From a virus, in the IMG/VR virus record IMGVR_UViG_3300021142_000053, positions 1 through 46,223 of that record: a stretch of 46,223 nt of DNA; one strand, given 5' to 3'. Below the pieces are notes generated by a model that ran no database searches, was not told the origin of the DNA, and worked only from the letters and a program-made list of their open reading frames with translations. Of the stretch, positions 1 to 6,111 are shown piece by piece (within the stretch, counting starts at the first letter, position 1; each line of letters opens with the position of its first letter). A program made the position numbers and the translations under genes.

Positions 1-1
1 T

Positions 2-130
2 TGTATGCCAAGGGCAAAAGCAGCCGAGCGTGAGGCGTGTGCGAAGTTGGCTGAAGATCCCTACGAGTTTACATCCGACGAGGCGCATCGCATCGCCAAC
101 GCCATCCGTGCGCGGGGGGAGAACCCATGA
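2..130 (+). CDS. Small early protein, REAC...AIRARG family (5' end probably cut)
   Basis: This frame is open from the first bases and ends with TGA at 128-130. An ATG at 5-7 could be the real start, but the window edge makes a longer N-terminus just as likely. The visible part contains AAEREACAKL followed about 20 residues later by ANAIRARGE. The same two blocks occur in the proteins at 127-336 and 506-748, so these are paralogues. The next gene starts inside its stop codon (ATGA), which indicates translational coupling in one early operon. Proteins ending this way are common in phages of proteobacteria; no function is known to me. The reading frame is well supported by the paralogy, the function is not. 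Confidence 0.6.
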   Translation, partial: CMPRAKAAEREACAKLAEDPYEFTSDEAHRIANAIRARGENP

Positions 131-336
131 CCCGCGATGAAGAAGTTAGGTATGCGTTTGCCAAGTTGTACCAAACGACGGAAGACGCGCTTAACGCGCT
201 GATGGCGAAAGTTGATGCACGGGCGAGAGCCGAAGAGCGTGAGGCGTGTTGCTCAATCGTTCACGGTCAGTGTGAATCTGACAACGTGGCTCAACGAACG
301 GTGGACGCCATCCGTGCGCGGGGAGAAAAGAAATGA
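127..336 (+). CDS. Small early protein, REAC...AIRARG family
   Basis: A 69-residue acidic and helical protein. The N-terminal half (MTRDEEVRYAFAKLYQTTED) is unlike its paralogues. The C-terminal half has EEREACCSIV and then DAIRARGEKK, the module shared with the genes at 2-130 and 506-748. It overlaps the genes on both sides by four bases (ATGA), so it is the second member of a coupled early operon. Function unknown. The conserved cysteine after REA is doubled here (REACC). The shared module argues for a real protein family rather than a chance frame. Confidence 0.65.
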   Translation: MTRDEEVRYAFAKLYQTTEDALNALMAKVDARARAEEREACCSIVHGQCESDNVAQRTVDAIRARGEKK

Positions 337-509
337 AATGTAAAGATTGCGCTTACTGCGTAGATGACGGTCCTTACGTTGGTATGCGTTGTGAGATTAC
401 GTTACCGCGATGGCTTGAGATGCAATTGTCGTCAGAAGATGATTGGGATCGCAGAACAAATGCCGAATCTGGATGTGATTTGGGTCAAGCACGGGAGGAA
501 AAGCCATGA
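333..509 (+). CDS. Small cysteine-rich protein, possible zinc ribbon
   Basis: A 58-residue frame starting ATG inside the stop of the previous gene and ending inside the start of the next, so both four-base overlaps support it. It begins MKCKDCAYC, giving Cys-x2-Cys-x2-Cys, with further cysteines at MRCEI and SGCDL. This spacing suggests a small metal-binding fold, but I cannot assign a zinc-ribbon family. It separates two members of the REAC...AIRARG family and is not related to them. Function unknown; a small DNA- or host-protein-binding early factor is a guess. Confidence 0.6.
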   Translation: MKCKDCAYCVDDGPYVGMRCEITLPRWLEMQLSSEDDWDRRTNAESGCDLGQAREEKP

Positions 510-748
510 CCTGCGATGACATCATTCGGATGGCGCGGGAAGTTGCCGACAAAGACAAAGACGATCCGTATCACGCGGGTGAACCGCCGTTCATCGTTTT
601 GACAGACGAGGAACTTGAACGCTTTGCCGCCCTTGTCGCCGCAGCCGAGCGCGAGGCGTGTGCAAAGTTATGTGACGATAGTTCAAATATGTGGGTTGAC
701 CACCATGAATGCGCCGCAGCCATCCGTGCACGGGGGCAGACCCCGTGA
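506..748 (+). CDS. Small early protein, REAC...AIRARG family
   Basis: An 80-residue protein. The first 45 residues (MTCDDIIRMAREVADKD, then LTDEELERFAALV) are helical and charged. The C-terminus AAEREACAKLCDD ... AAAIRARGQTP is the shared early module. It is the longest complete copy of this family here and matches the form seen widely in proteobacterial phages, where EREACAK...AAAIRARG proteins are annotated as hypothetical. The ATGA junction couples it to the cysteine-rich gene upstream, and a GTGA junction couples it to the gene downstream. Confidence 0.7.
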   Translation: MTCDDIIRMAREVADKDKDDPYHAGEPPFIVLTDEELERFAALVAAAEREACAKLCDDSSNMWVDHHECAAAIRARGQTP

Positions 749-1017
749 GCGACATTGTCGAGCGACTGCGCTCGAAGCCGCCAGTCTTTGAGGACTGTAT
801 CGAGGCTGCGAACGAGATCGAACGACTCAGGCATGCGATGGACATGATCGAACAAACATTGTGGAAGATGGGTTTTGACAAGACATCAATAGCCGTTAGA
901 AAGTTGAAGGAGGGACAGACCAATGCCAGTGACGGACGAAGAATTCAGGCAGCATCTGGAAGCATGGAAGCGGAACAACCATTTCCACGCGCAGAGGATC
1001 ACAGACATGAAGGCTGA
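745..1017 (+). CDS. Small coiled-coil early protein
   Basis: I start this gene at GTG 745, which overlaps the upstream stop (GTGA). The product begins VSDIVERLRSKPPVFEDC, continues EAANEIERLRHAM, and is about 90 residues long. The MSDIVERLR...AAxEIERLR pattern recurs in many phage early proteins of unknown role and predicts a short coiled coil. The last 30 residues lie over the start of the next gene (95-base overlap) and look like shadow translation, so the ancestral stop may have been lost or the true end may be earlier. Function unknown. Confidence 0.55.
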   Translation: MSDIVERLRSKPPVFEDCIEAANEIERLRHAMDMIEQTLWKMGFDKTSIAVRKLKEGQTNASDGRRIQAASGSMEAEQPFPRAEDHRHEG

Positions 1018-1168
1018 AGAAGATCGGTTGAACAAAGAGATCAATCGGCTTCGGCGACTCATCCAGTTTGCGGCCGAAGGGTTGCAGCAGGCCGGTGACA
1101 ACACCGGAGCGCAGTTGATCAAGAACGCAATAAAAAACGGGAGCGCAGTCAATGAGCGAGAAGAATGA
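923..1168 (+). CDS. Small coiled-coil protein
   Basis: An 81-residue, strongly helical, charged protein (MPVTDEEFRQHLEAWKRN, then EEDRLNKEINRLRRL). Leucine spacing predicts a coiled coil at residues 30-50. A strong ribosome binding site (AAGGAGGGAC) lies before the ATG and decides this start. It overlaps the preceding gene by 95 bases in another frame and the following gene by 17 bases. Function unknown; its place in the early operon suggests a host-interaction or DNA-metabolism accessory role, which is inference only. Confidence 0.65.
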   Translation: MPVTDEEFRQHLEAWKRNNHFHAQRITDMKAEEDRLNKEINRLRRLIQFAAEGLQQAGDNTGAQLIKNAIKNGSAVNEREE

Positions 1169-1457
1169 TTTCAACTTCGGGCAGCGGTATTTCGACATGC
1201 TCGAACTGGTTGGGTCGGGTGACATGGACTCAACCTCTGTCGTGGCGCTGTGCGTGCTGGTGATCAACACCGTCGCGATCACGAGCGGGGTCGAGACGCC
1301 CAAAGACCTGACTGAGTTTTGGGATGAGGTCCGAAAGAATGCGGTCGCGAACTGCGAGATGGCGAAGATCGCGTTGCGTGAGATCGAGCAGATCGCAGTC
1401 ATCGTGAATACCAAGAACTGCAAGTCGTTCTTCATCGAAGAAGAAGGCCACGCATGA
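1152..1457 (+). CDS. Conserved-looking hypothetical early protein
   Basis: A 101-residue protein with a hydrophobic, helical middle (VVALCVLVINTVAITSGV, residues 33-50) that is short for a transmembrane segment and is followed by an acidic helical half (TEFWDEVRKNAVANCEMAKI). It overlaps the genes on both sides (17 and 4 bases). I do not recognise a family. Codon use and operon position support a real gene. It directly precedes the RuvC-like nuclease, with which it is translationally coupled through ATGA. Confidence 0.6.
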   Translation: MSEKNDFNFGQRYFDMLELVGSGDMDSTSVVALCVLVINTVAITSGVETPKDLTEFWDEVRKNAVANCEMAKIALREIEQIAVIVNTKNCKSFFIEEEGHA

Positions 1458-1927
1458 GCCGGTTGTACATTGGTGTCGATCCCGGCGTCACAGGCGCATG
1501 GGCCATCGTGAGCGAACACTACGTTGACGTTCACGACCTGCCGATCCTGCGTGACGGCCGTCTGGCGTGGATCGACGGCTTGCAGTGGCTTGCTGACCTG
1601 AGAAGCGCAGTAGACATCTCAGGTGCGTCGATTGCCGGTGCGATGGTCGAGAAGATCACGCCGCTCCCGCAAAACGGGAGAATGGGCGCGTTTTCGCAAG
1701 GCTGCACGCTCGGCTCGATCCTGAGCATCCTCCCGGCTGCTGGCATCCCGGTGCATTTCACGCCGCCGGGGCATTGGAAAAAGCACTTCGGATTGAGCAA
1801 GGACAAGGATGCGAGCCTGAACAAGGCGCGACTGCTGTATCCGACGATGGAACTCGCTCGCAAGAAAGACCACAACCGGGCAGAGGCGTTGCTCATTGCG
1901 CGCTACGCCAGCGAGGTGATCAAGTGA
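1454..1927 (+). CDS. RuvC-like Holliday-junction resolvase
   Basis: A 157-residue RNase H-fold nuclease. RuvC-family proteins cut four-way DNA junctions, and phages use relatives to debranch replicating DNA before packaging. Visible motifs: the first acidic residue in IGVDPGVTGAW (Asp9), the second in AMVEKITPL (Glu66), and the C-terminal acidic block KKDHNRAEALLIARYA (Asp139, His140, Glu144). These have the order and spacing expected of the family, and the length fits phage RuvC-like enzymes. It is coupled by ATGA to the gene before and by GTGA to the gene after, next to the replication genes. Specificity for Holliday junctions rather than other branched DNA is inferred from the family. Confidence 0.85.
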   Translation: MSRLYIGVDPGVTGAWAIVSEHYVDVHDLPILRDGRLAWIDGLQWLADLRSAVDISGASIAGAMVEKITPLPQNGRMGAFSQGCTLGSILSILPAAGIPVHFTPPGHWKKHFGLSKDKDASLNKARLLYPTMELARKKDHNRAEALLIARYASEVIK

Positions 1928-2187
1928 ATCAGGCCATCTTCGTAGACGGATTCGAGGAGGCGCTGGTTGGCGTGGGCGAGCGTTTCAATCAGCACATTGC
2001 GATCTATGACTTCGCAAAGTGTGTCGATATTTTGCTTGAGCGTGACAAGATAAGCCTTGAAGAAGCGCTCGAACACATGGAGTTCAACGTCACTGGCGCA
2101 TGGGTCGGCAACGGTACGCCAGTTTTCATCCATTGGCGCACGCTTGATGAGTACAAGGATTATTTTTTACGAATGCGGCGAAATTGA
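1924..2187 (+). CDS. Hypothetical early protein
   Basis: The start chosen is GTG 1924, overlapping the RuvC-like stop codon; upstream in-frame starts would lie deep inside that gene. The product has 87 residues (VNQAIFVDGFEEALVGVG, then LEEALEHMEFNVTGAWVGN) and is acidic. The pattern FxxALxHMEFNVxGAWxG...PVFI resembles small phage proteins I have seen beside replication genes, but I cannot name a function. The gap to the primase-helicase gene is 37 bases and carries a GACA-rich tract and an AGGAGA ribosome site. Confidence 0.65.
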   Translation: MNQAIFVDGFEEALVGVGERFNQHIAIYDFAKCVDILLERDKISLEEALEHMEFNVTGAWVGNGTPVFIHWRTLDEYKDYFLRMRRN

Positions 2188-2224
2188 ACCGAAGAATTAA
2201 CCGACAGACAGACAGGAGAAACTC

Positions 2225-4318
2225 ATGGCAAAACTGCTGCCATTCGATTCCGATTTCGCATCCACCACTGAATTCGCAAGGTACTACCGGTCGTTGAACT
2301 GGCAGGTCGTTCCTGCGCTCGAACCGCGAGAGGCGAAGGCGTGGAAGCGACCGGCGCTTGCGAGTTGGAAAGAGTACGAGCGCGTGCTGGTCGATGACTT
2401 GGTCTTCGACCGCTGGTACGGTCCGGCAGGTCAGTACCTCAACCGGCAGAACCTCGGTGTGATCTGCGGTCCCGCATCGAATGGTTTGTGGATACTCGAC
2501 CTCGACACTCAGAAGAACCCGATGGCGCAGGTGTTCCTCGATCAGTTGATCGAGCAGAACGGCGGGCCATTCAAGACGCCCACGCAGAGAACTGGCGGCG
2601 GTGGATTGCAGATCGTCTTCAGAGCGCCGGAGGGCTGGAATCCGGGGACTGGAAAGACTGCGATGGGTGTTGATGTCAGAGGCACTGGCGGCTTTGCGAT
2701 GCTGCCTTGCTCGCGGCATGAGTCAGGCAACTTCTACGAGTGGTTGCCCGGTCTCGCGCCTTGGGAAATCGAGGTCGCAGTCGCACCACAGTTCCTCTGC
2801 ACGGCTGTCGATCATGTGCTGAAGGTCAGAGAGCCGGGCGCAGCAGGCCAGAAGACCGAAAGCCCAGACGTTGCAACGAATGCCTTCGGGCAGATCGTGG
2901 ACGGCCGTGAGTCGGTGATGACGCGCTACGTCTGGGGCGCGCTCTGCAACCTGTATCGCAAGTCGCCGATCCTGCCGCCTGCTGATCAATTGCAGGCGCT
3001 CGCTCGTGAGGTCTTCGGGCAGTACGAGTCGAAGGTCAAAAGCCGGATTGTCGAACCGCAGACGCCGAACCATGTGCTGCTGGAGCGCGAGGGCCGTGGC
3101 GTCACACTCTTTCAGCAGAAGTGGCAGTCGGCACTCCAGCAGTGGAACACCAAGGTCGCAGAGCACGCTGCGGTCCCTCAGACGGCCAGCATCACAGTGG
3201 ATCCAGAGACAGGCGAGGTGCTGGCCGGGTTCGAGGTTGAGACGCCTGTCGAGAACCTGTTTGAACTGCTGAACGTCGCGCAGATCAAGGCGCTGCCGGA
3301 CCCGCTGTGGCTGGTCGAAGGCTTGTTCGTTGAGAAAAGCCTCGCGTTCATTTACGGCCCACCCGGCGCTGGCAAGAGTTTCGTCGCGCTCTCGGTGGCC
3401 TTCGCCATCGCCTGCCGCCTGCCGTCATGGTTCGACAAGCCCATCCAGCGCCACGGGCCGGTCATCTACATCTCGTCCGAAGGAACGGCCGACATGAAGT
3501 TCCGGTTGATGGCGCTGGAACAGGAACATGCGGTCAACGCCGACCAGCATCCGTTTTTCCTGATTCCCAGTGCGATGAGCCTGATGGACGCAGCGCAGGT
3601 CGAGCGGTTGATCAAGACCATCGAGACAATTACGGAAAGTAACGGAAAGCCGGTGATGCTGTTCATCGACACCGTCAGCCGTGTGCTCCCCGGCGCAGAC
3701 GAAAACCTCCAGAAGGACGCGACCCAGTTCATCGCCGCCTGTGACGCCCTGAGAGAGGCGTTCGACTGCACCGTGGTCGGAGTCCACCACACCAGCCGAC
3801 AGGGCAACCTGAGAGGCAGCACGGTCTTCGACGGGGCAGGCGATGCACTGCTGTCGGTCGAGCGGGACGAGGGGCAGGAGGTCGGGAATCTGATCGCCAA
3901 GAAAATCAAAAGCGCGAAAGACGGCTGGTCCCAACCCTTCAAACTCGTCAGCAAACTGACCGGCGACATCAAGGGCACCACAAGCCTTGTGGCTACGGCC
4001 TCCTCAGAAGCCCCACAGCAGGCTGAAAGCGATTGGCCGGACCGTGAGGTCTGCCAAAGCATTCTGGTGGCAATGGACGCCGCATGGAGAGACGAGAAGC
4101 CGTGGAGTCCGTACGTCCAGACGAAGAAGGAAGGCCGGTACGCGCCGACGATCATGACCCGGTGGGGGATCAGCGAGGAACTCGGGAACAAGATGCTGGA
4201 GGCGTGGGCGGTGCGGAAGGAGATCGCGGTCGAGCAGATCTCAACCAAGTACAAAACGAAAGGCTACCGGGTGCTGAAAAGTGTGGCGGAAGTCGGGCGG
4301 AACTTGGGCGGAAGTTGA
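2225..4318 (+). CDS. Bifunctional primase-polymerase / RepA-like helicase
   Basis: A 697-residue replication protein that should prime and unwind DNA at the phage origin. The N-terminal 200 residues match the prim-pol (archaeo-eukaryotic primase) fold: metal-binding ILDLD (Asp92 and Asp94), then RTGGGGLQIVFRAP (about 122-135) and GVDVRGTGGFAMLP with a downstream His165. The C-terminal half is a RecA-like ATPase of the AAA_25/RepA type: Walker A GPPGAGKS at 378-385, Walker B VMLFIDT with Asp482, and the VVGVHHTSRQGNLRGST block. No separate DNA polymerase is present, so host polymerase probably elongates. The ribosome site is ACAGGAGAAA. The candidate origin lies about 1.3 kb downstream. Confidence 0.9.
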   Translation: MAKLLPFDSDFASTTEFARYYRSLNWQVVPALEPREAKAWKRPALASWKEYERVLVDDLVFDRWYGPAGQYLNRQNLGVICGPASNGLWILDLDTQKNPMAQVFLDQLIEQNGGPFKTPTQRTGGGGLQIVFRAPEGWNPGTGKTAMGVDVRGTGGFAMLPCSRHESGNFYEWLPGLAPWEIEVAVAPQFLCTAVDHVLKVREPGAAGQKTESPDVATNAFGQIVDGRESVMTRYVWGALCNLYRKSPILPPADQLQALAREVFGQYESKVKSRIVEPQTPNHVLLEREGRGVTLFQQKWQSALQQWNTKVAEHAAVPQTASITVDPETGEVLAGFEVETPVENLFELLNVAQIKALPDPLWLVEGLFVEKSLAFIYGPPGAGKSFVALSVAFAIACRLPSWFDKPIQRHGPVIYISSEGTADMKFRLMALEQEHAVNADQHPFFLIPSAMSLMDAAQVERLIKTIETITESNGKPVMLFIDTVSRVLPGADENLQKDATQFIAACDALREAFDCTVVGVHHTSRQGNLRGSTVFDGAGDALLSVERDEGQEVGNLIAKKIKSAKDGWSQPFKLVSKLTGDIKGTTSLVATASSEAPQQAESDWPDREVCQSILVAMDAAWRDEKPWSPYVQTKKEGRYAPTIMTRWGISEELGNKMLEAWAVRKEIAVEQISTKYKTKGYRVLKSVAEVGRNLGGS

Positions 4319-4470
4319 CCGTTTGCGGAGGTTGAAAAAGTGCCAAAAACTTCAATGAAATCATGGAGTCGGAAGTTGGTAGCGGAAGTCAAGGGCGGAA
4401 GTAGCGGAAGTCGAGAGTCAATTGGTAACAAAATCAAGAAGATACGGGCGGAACTCCGGCGAGCGGAACT
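4286..4470 (+). repeat. Cluster of nine GCGGAAGT/GCGGAACT direct repeats
   Basis: Copies start at 4286, 4297, 4308, 4369 (TCGGAAGT), 4382, 4395, 4404, 4448 and 4463, all in the same orientation. Three bear GGAACT instead of GGAAGT. Spacing is irregular, with 9, 11, 13 and 15 bp steps recurring. The cluster spans the end of the helicase gene and the start of the next gene, crossing two coding frames, so it is not explained by repeated peptide coding. It could be a binding array for a replication initiator or regulator. An origin role is inference. Confidence 0.6.
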
Positions 4471-4945
4471 CCCGGTACCCCTTAAAGGGGGTACTACCGG
4501 CGGCCTACTGCCGCCTCCGGTCGTCGCCTCCCGGAGGATCGCTCCTGTCGTCGCGACCTCCGCTCGGCTCCCAAAGAGGACGAAAAGCAGGCAGCAGGGG
4601 AAACCTTGGCCTGAAGGCGTGCAGTGCTGGGAGTGCGGTCGCAGGCGGATCATCCGGCATGATGACGAGGTCGTCGTCGCGACGGACGGCGTATGGCTGA
4701 TCAGCAGGCGGATGGCGAGGACAGAGGACGGATGGTTCAACGGCAAGTTGATCAGGCGCGCCAATGCGCCGAAGAACGTCTGGTACGTCAGTTGGAAGGA
4801 CGGCCGGTTCAACCACAATCACGATTGGTATCTGCTCGTCGAGCATGAGCCTGAGCGGCTCGAATGGCTGGAGCGAATGCTGTACAAATATACAGGGGCG
4901 AAAAGCGTCACAGAGAAGGAGCCAAAAAGTGCAAGCGAAAAATAG
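4340..4945 (+). CDS. Hypothetical basic protein with Cys pair
   Basis: The frame starts at GTG 4340 behind a GCGGAGG ribosome site and encodes 201 residues. Residues 1-90 are low-complexity and basic and lie over the GCGGAAGT repeats and a palindrome, so the true protein may start later. Residues 90-185 look like a genuine domain: VQCWECGRRR, a Trp-rich stretch (VWLISRRMAR, NVWYVSWKDGR) and a helical end (EPERLEWLERMLYKY). Only one Cys-x2-Cys pair is visible, so a complete zinc site is not shown. Function unknown. It sits between the primase-helicase and another replication-region gene and overlaps the latter by 17 bases. Confidence 0.5.
   Translation: MPKTSMKSWSRKLVAEVKGGSSGSRESIGNKIKKIRAELRRAELPVPLKGGTTGGLLPPPVVASRRIAPVVATSARLPKRTKSRQQGKPWPEGVQCWECGRRRIIRHDDEVVVATDGVWLISRRMARTEDGWFNGKLIRRANAPKNVWYVSWKDGRFNHNHDWYLLVEHEPERLEWLERMLYKYTGAKSVTEKEPKSASEK
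4475..4494. repeat. Inverted repeat, 7-bp arms
   Basis: GTACCCC at 4475-4481 and GGGGTAC at 4488-4494 flank TTAAAG. The short AT core between G/C arms directly follows the GCGGAAGT cluster. It could be an operator or part of a replication structure; no T-tract follows, so it is not a canonical terminator. Confidence 0.45.
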
Positions 4946-5516
4946 CCTGTTGGGGAAGGCGACTTGGGATCACCAGCAGGCGAATTTTCTGGACGGCCAG
5001 CAGGCGCTCGCGGAGGTGGACGCGCTCGCCATGCGGCTGGAGAGCGAGTGGGGCGTCGGTCGGCTGCGGATGCTGGTGCCGCCGGACCTGCGCGGCCGGT
5101 TCGACAGCCAGCGGATGAAGTTCAACCTGAGCCAGCAGCGCGGCGATCTGGCCGACCTGAAACTCCAGTGCGCCCGGATGCAGGCGGCGTGGCGGGCGCT
5201 GGAGGCGGCTGCGCGGGCGGCTGGCGCGACGCCTGCGCCCGAGTCGTGGGAGTGCGCGCTCGCGGACGGCGGCACGATGGTGCTGGTGCGCGACGCGCTC
5301 GATGTCGGCCGGGTGCGGGTCGGCAAGAGGAAGAACGTGCAGATCTGGTCGCTCGAAGAGGTGGCGCGCTTCATCGACGCACAGCCAGACGCGATCAGAG
5401 GGCTTAAGGCGGTCTTTCGCGGCGCGGTCGTCGAGTCGGTGCAGGCGAGCCAGAGCGCCGCTCCTGAGCCGCCTGCGGGCGCTCAGGCCGACTTCGACGA
5501 CCCGATCCCGTTTTGA
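4929..5516 (+). CDS. Conserved hypothetical protein of the replication region
   Basis: The start is GTG 4929, set by an AGAAGGAG ribosome site seven bases upstream; longer versions would overlap the previous gene further. The product has 195 residues: an N-terminal helical half (ALAEVDALAMRLESEWGVGR, then LRGRFDSQRMKFN), a middle Ala-rich helix, and a C-terminal part with VRVGKRKNVQIWSLEEVARF ending in an acidic tail DFDDPIPF. I have seen related phage proteins of about 200 residues annotated only as hypothetical. The acidic DDPIPF tail resembles the C-terminal protein-interaction tails of single-stranded DNA-binding proteins, but no OB-fold is evident, so that is only a similarity. Confidence 0.7.
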   Translation: MQAKNSLLGKATWDHQQANFLDGQQALAEVDALAMRLESEWGVGRLRMLVPPDLRGRFDSQRMKFNLSQQRGDLADLKLQCARMQAAWRALEAAARAAGATPAPESWECALADGGTMVLVRDALDVGRVRVGKRKNVQIWSLEEVARFIDAQPDAIRGLKAVFRGAVVESVQASQSAAPEPPAGAQADFDDPIPF

Positions 5517-5561
5517 TGCCCGCCGCCCGCTCGGCTGCGCCGGGCGGTCGGCTGGCGGCGG

Positions 5562-5592
5562 TCGGCCGGTGGGGCGCTGGCCCACTGGCCGA
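5562..5592 (+). repeat. GC-rich hairpin after the replication operon
   Basis: A 12-bp stem (5562-5573 with 5581-5592, one G-U wobble in RNA) closes a seven-base loop. It starts 46 bases after the last early stop codon. No run of T follows, so it is a pause or processing element, a poor terminator, or structure belonging to the origin region. Confidence 0.45.
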
Positions 5593-5601
5593 GCGGCGGG
5601 C

Positions 5602-5633
5602 TGTGGATGGCGCGGTGGATTATCTGTGGATAA
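5602..5633 (-). other. DnaA-box-like cluster (candidate replication origin)
   Basis: TGTGGATAA at 5625-5633 is an exact complement of the consensus DnaA box TTATCCACA. TGTGGATGG at 5602-5610 and GGTGGATTA at 5614-5622 each match seven of nine positions in the same orientation, giving three sites at 11-12 bp spacing. Such tight arrays are typical of sites bound by host DnaA. With a phage primase-helicase just upstream, host-assisted initiation here is a reasonable inference. Confidence 0.5.
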
Positions 5634-5785
5634 GTGCGTCCCACCAACAAACGCCAACGTAATCAATGCGTTACGCAACTGCGCGCTTTACATAATGGAG
5701 GTTATGCGAAGTGCAGGGCTGCGCGGTGGGACGCGGGTTCATCCAAACGATTGCAGGCGGGCGCGCCGGTCAGCCGCCGCCGGGC

Positions 5786-5870
5786 CGGTCGCAGGCGGTC
5801 GAGGGCGGTCGCAGGCGGTCGATATACATACGCGGCACATGCGACGTAATCCGGCCTGACGCGACATAAT
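5786..5870 (+). repeat. Iteron-like repeats with 20-bp period
   Basis: A 17-bp unit CGGTCGCAGGCGGTCGA occurs at 5786-5802 and again at 5806-5822. Further on, GCGACGTAAT (5841-5850) and GCGACATAAT (5861-5870) are also exactly 20 bp apart. A 20-bp period (about two helical turns) is typical of iterons that bind an initiator on one DNA face. The two units differ from each other, so this may be two separate binding arrays or coincidence. Confidence 0.4.
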
Positions 5871-5967
5871 GCCGACCCCCACCGGCACCCCCCCTGCGGC
5901 GCGCTGCGGGTCCCGCCTGTGGCGGTGGATCTGCCCCAAATCGCCATACGCCCCCCTACAAAACGCC

Positions 5968-6026
5968 GGGGGGGGGTCTGCAAAAAGAAGGGGGTAGGGG
6001 GGGGTCTAAAAAAAGCAGGGGGGGGG
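5968..6026 (+). repeat. Four G-runs, potential G-quadruplex
   Basis: Runs of 9, 5, 8 and 9 G occur at 5968-5976, 5990-5994, 5997-6004 and 6018-6026, separated by short A-rich spacers; GGGGTCT occurs twice. C-runs on the same strand lie just before (about 5951-5956). The + strand could fold into a quadruplex. Homopolymer lengths are also error-prone in sequencing and should be read with caution. Confidence 0.5.
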
Positions 6027-6054
6027 TACCCAGAGAACCCCGATTAAACATATT

Positions 6055-6071
6055 TTGGTTTTTCCAACCAA
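6055..6071. promoter_or_regulatory. Inverted repeat upstream of the terminase genes
   Basis: TTGGTT and AACCAA flank TTTCC in an AT-rich segment 41 bases before the small terminase start. It could be an operator; a -10-like TTATAG follows at about 6076, but I see no convincing -35 element, so no promoter is claimed. Confidence 0.3.
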
Positions 6072-6111
6072 CAATTTATAGTCGGCTCATCTTGACTGAG
6101 GAGTACCGACG

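Larger units (their letters stand above)
5517..6111. other. Intergenic region, candidate origin and/or packaging site
   Basis: This 595-bp stretch between the replication operon and the terminase genes contains no gene I can support. It is GC-rich at first and holds a long hairpin, DnaA-box-like sites, 20-bp-spaced repeats, a block of C- and G-runs, and an AT-rich segment at about 6043-6080 just before the small terminase gene. The combination of initiator-type sites plus an AT-rich stretch next to replication genes favours an origin. Packaging (cos or pac) sites also often lie beside small terminase genes, so the region may serve both. Neither role can be proved by inspection. Confidence 0.55.

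Noticed and set aside
4908-5678. 256-codon minus-strand frame
   Set aside because: It mirrors the GC-rich 4929-5516 gene; composition is Arg/Pro/His-rich as expected for antisense of GC-rich coding DNA, and no other minus-strand gene is supported.
5686-5697. CATAAT-like -10 elements in the intergenic region
   Set aside because: No -35 element at acceptable spacing, so no promoter is claimed.
5302-5859. Long + strand frame running from the 4929 gene into the intergenic region
   Set aside because: Its first part is a shifted reading of the 4929-5516 gene and the rest is Arg/Gly-rich translation of GC-rich DNA without a ribosome site or a recognisable motif.
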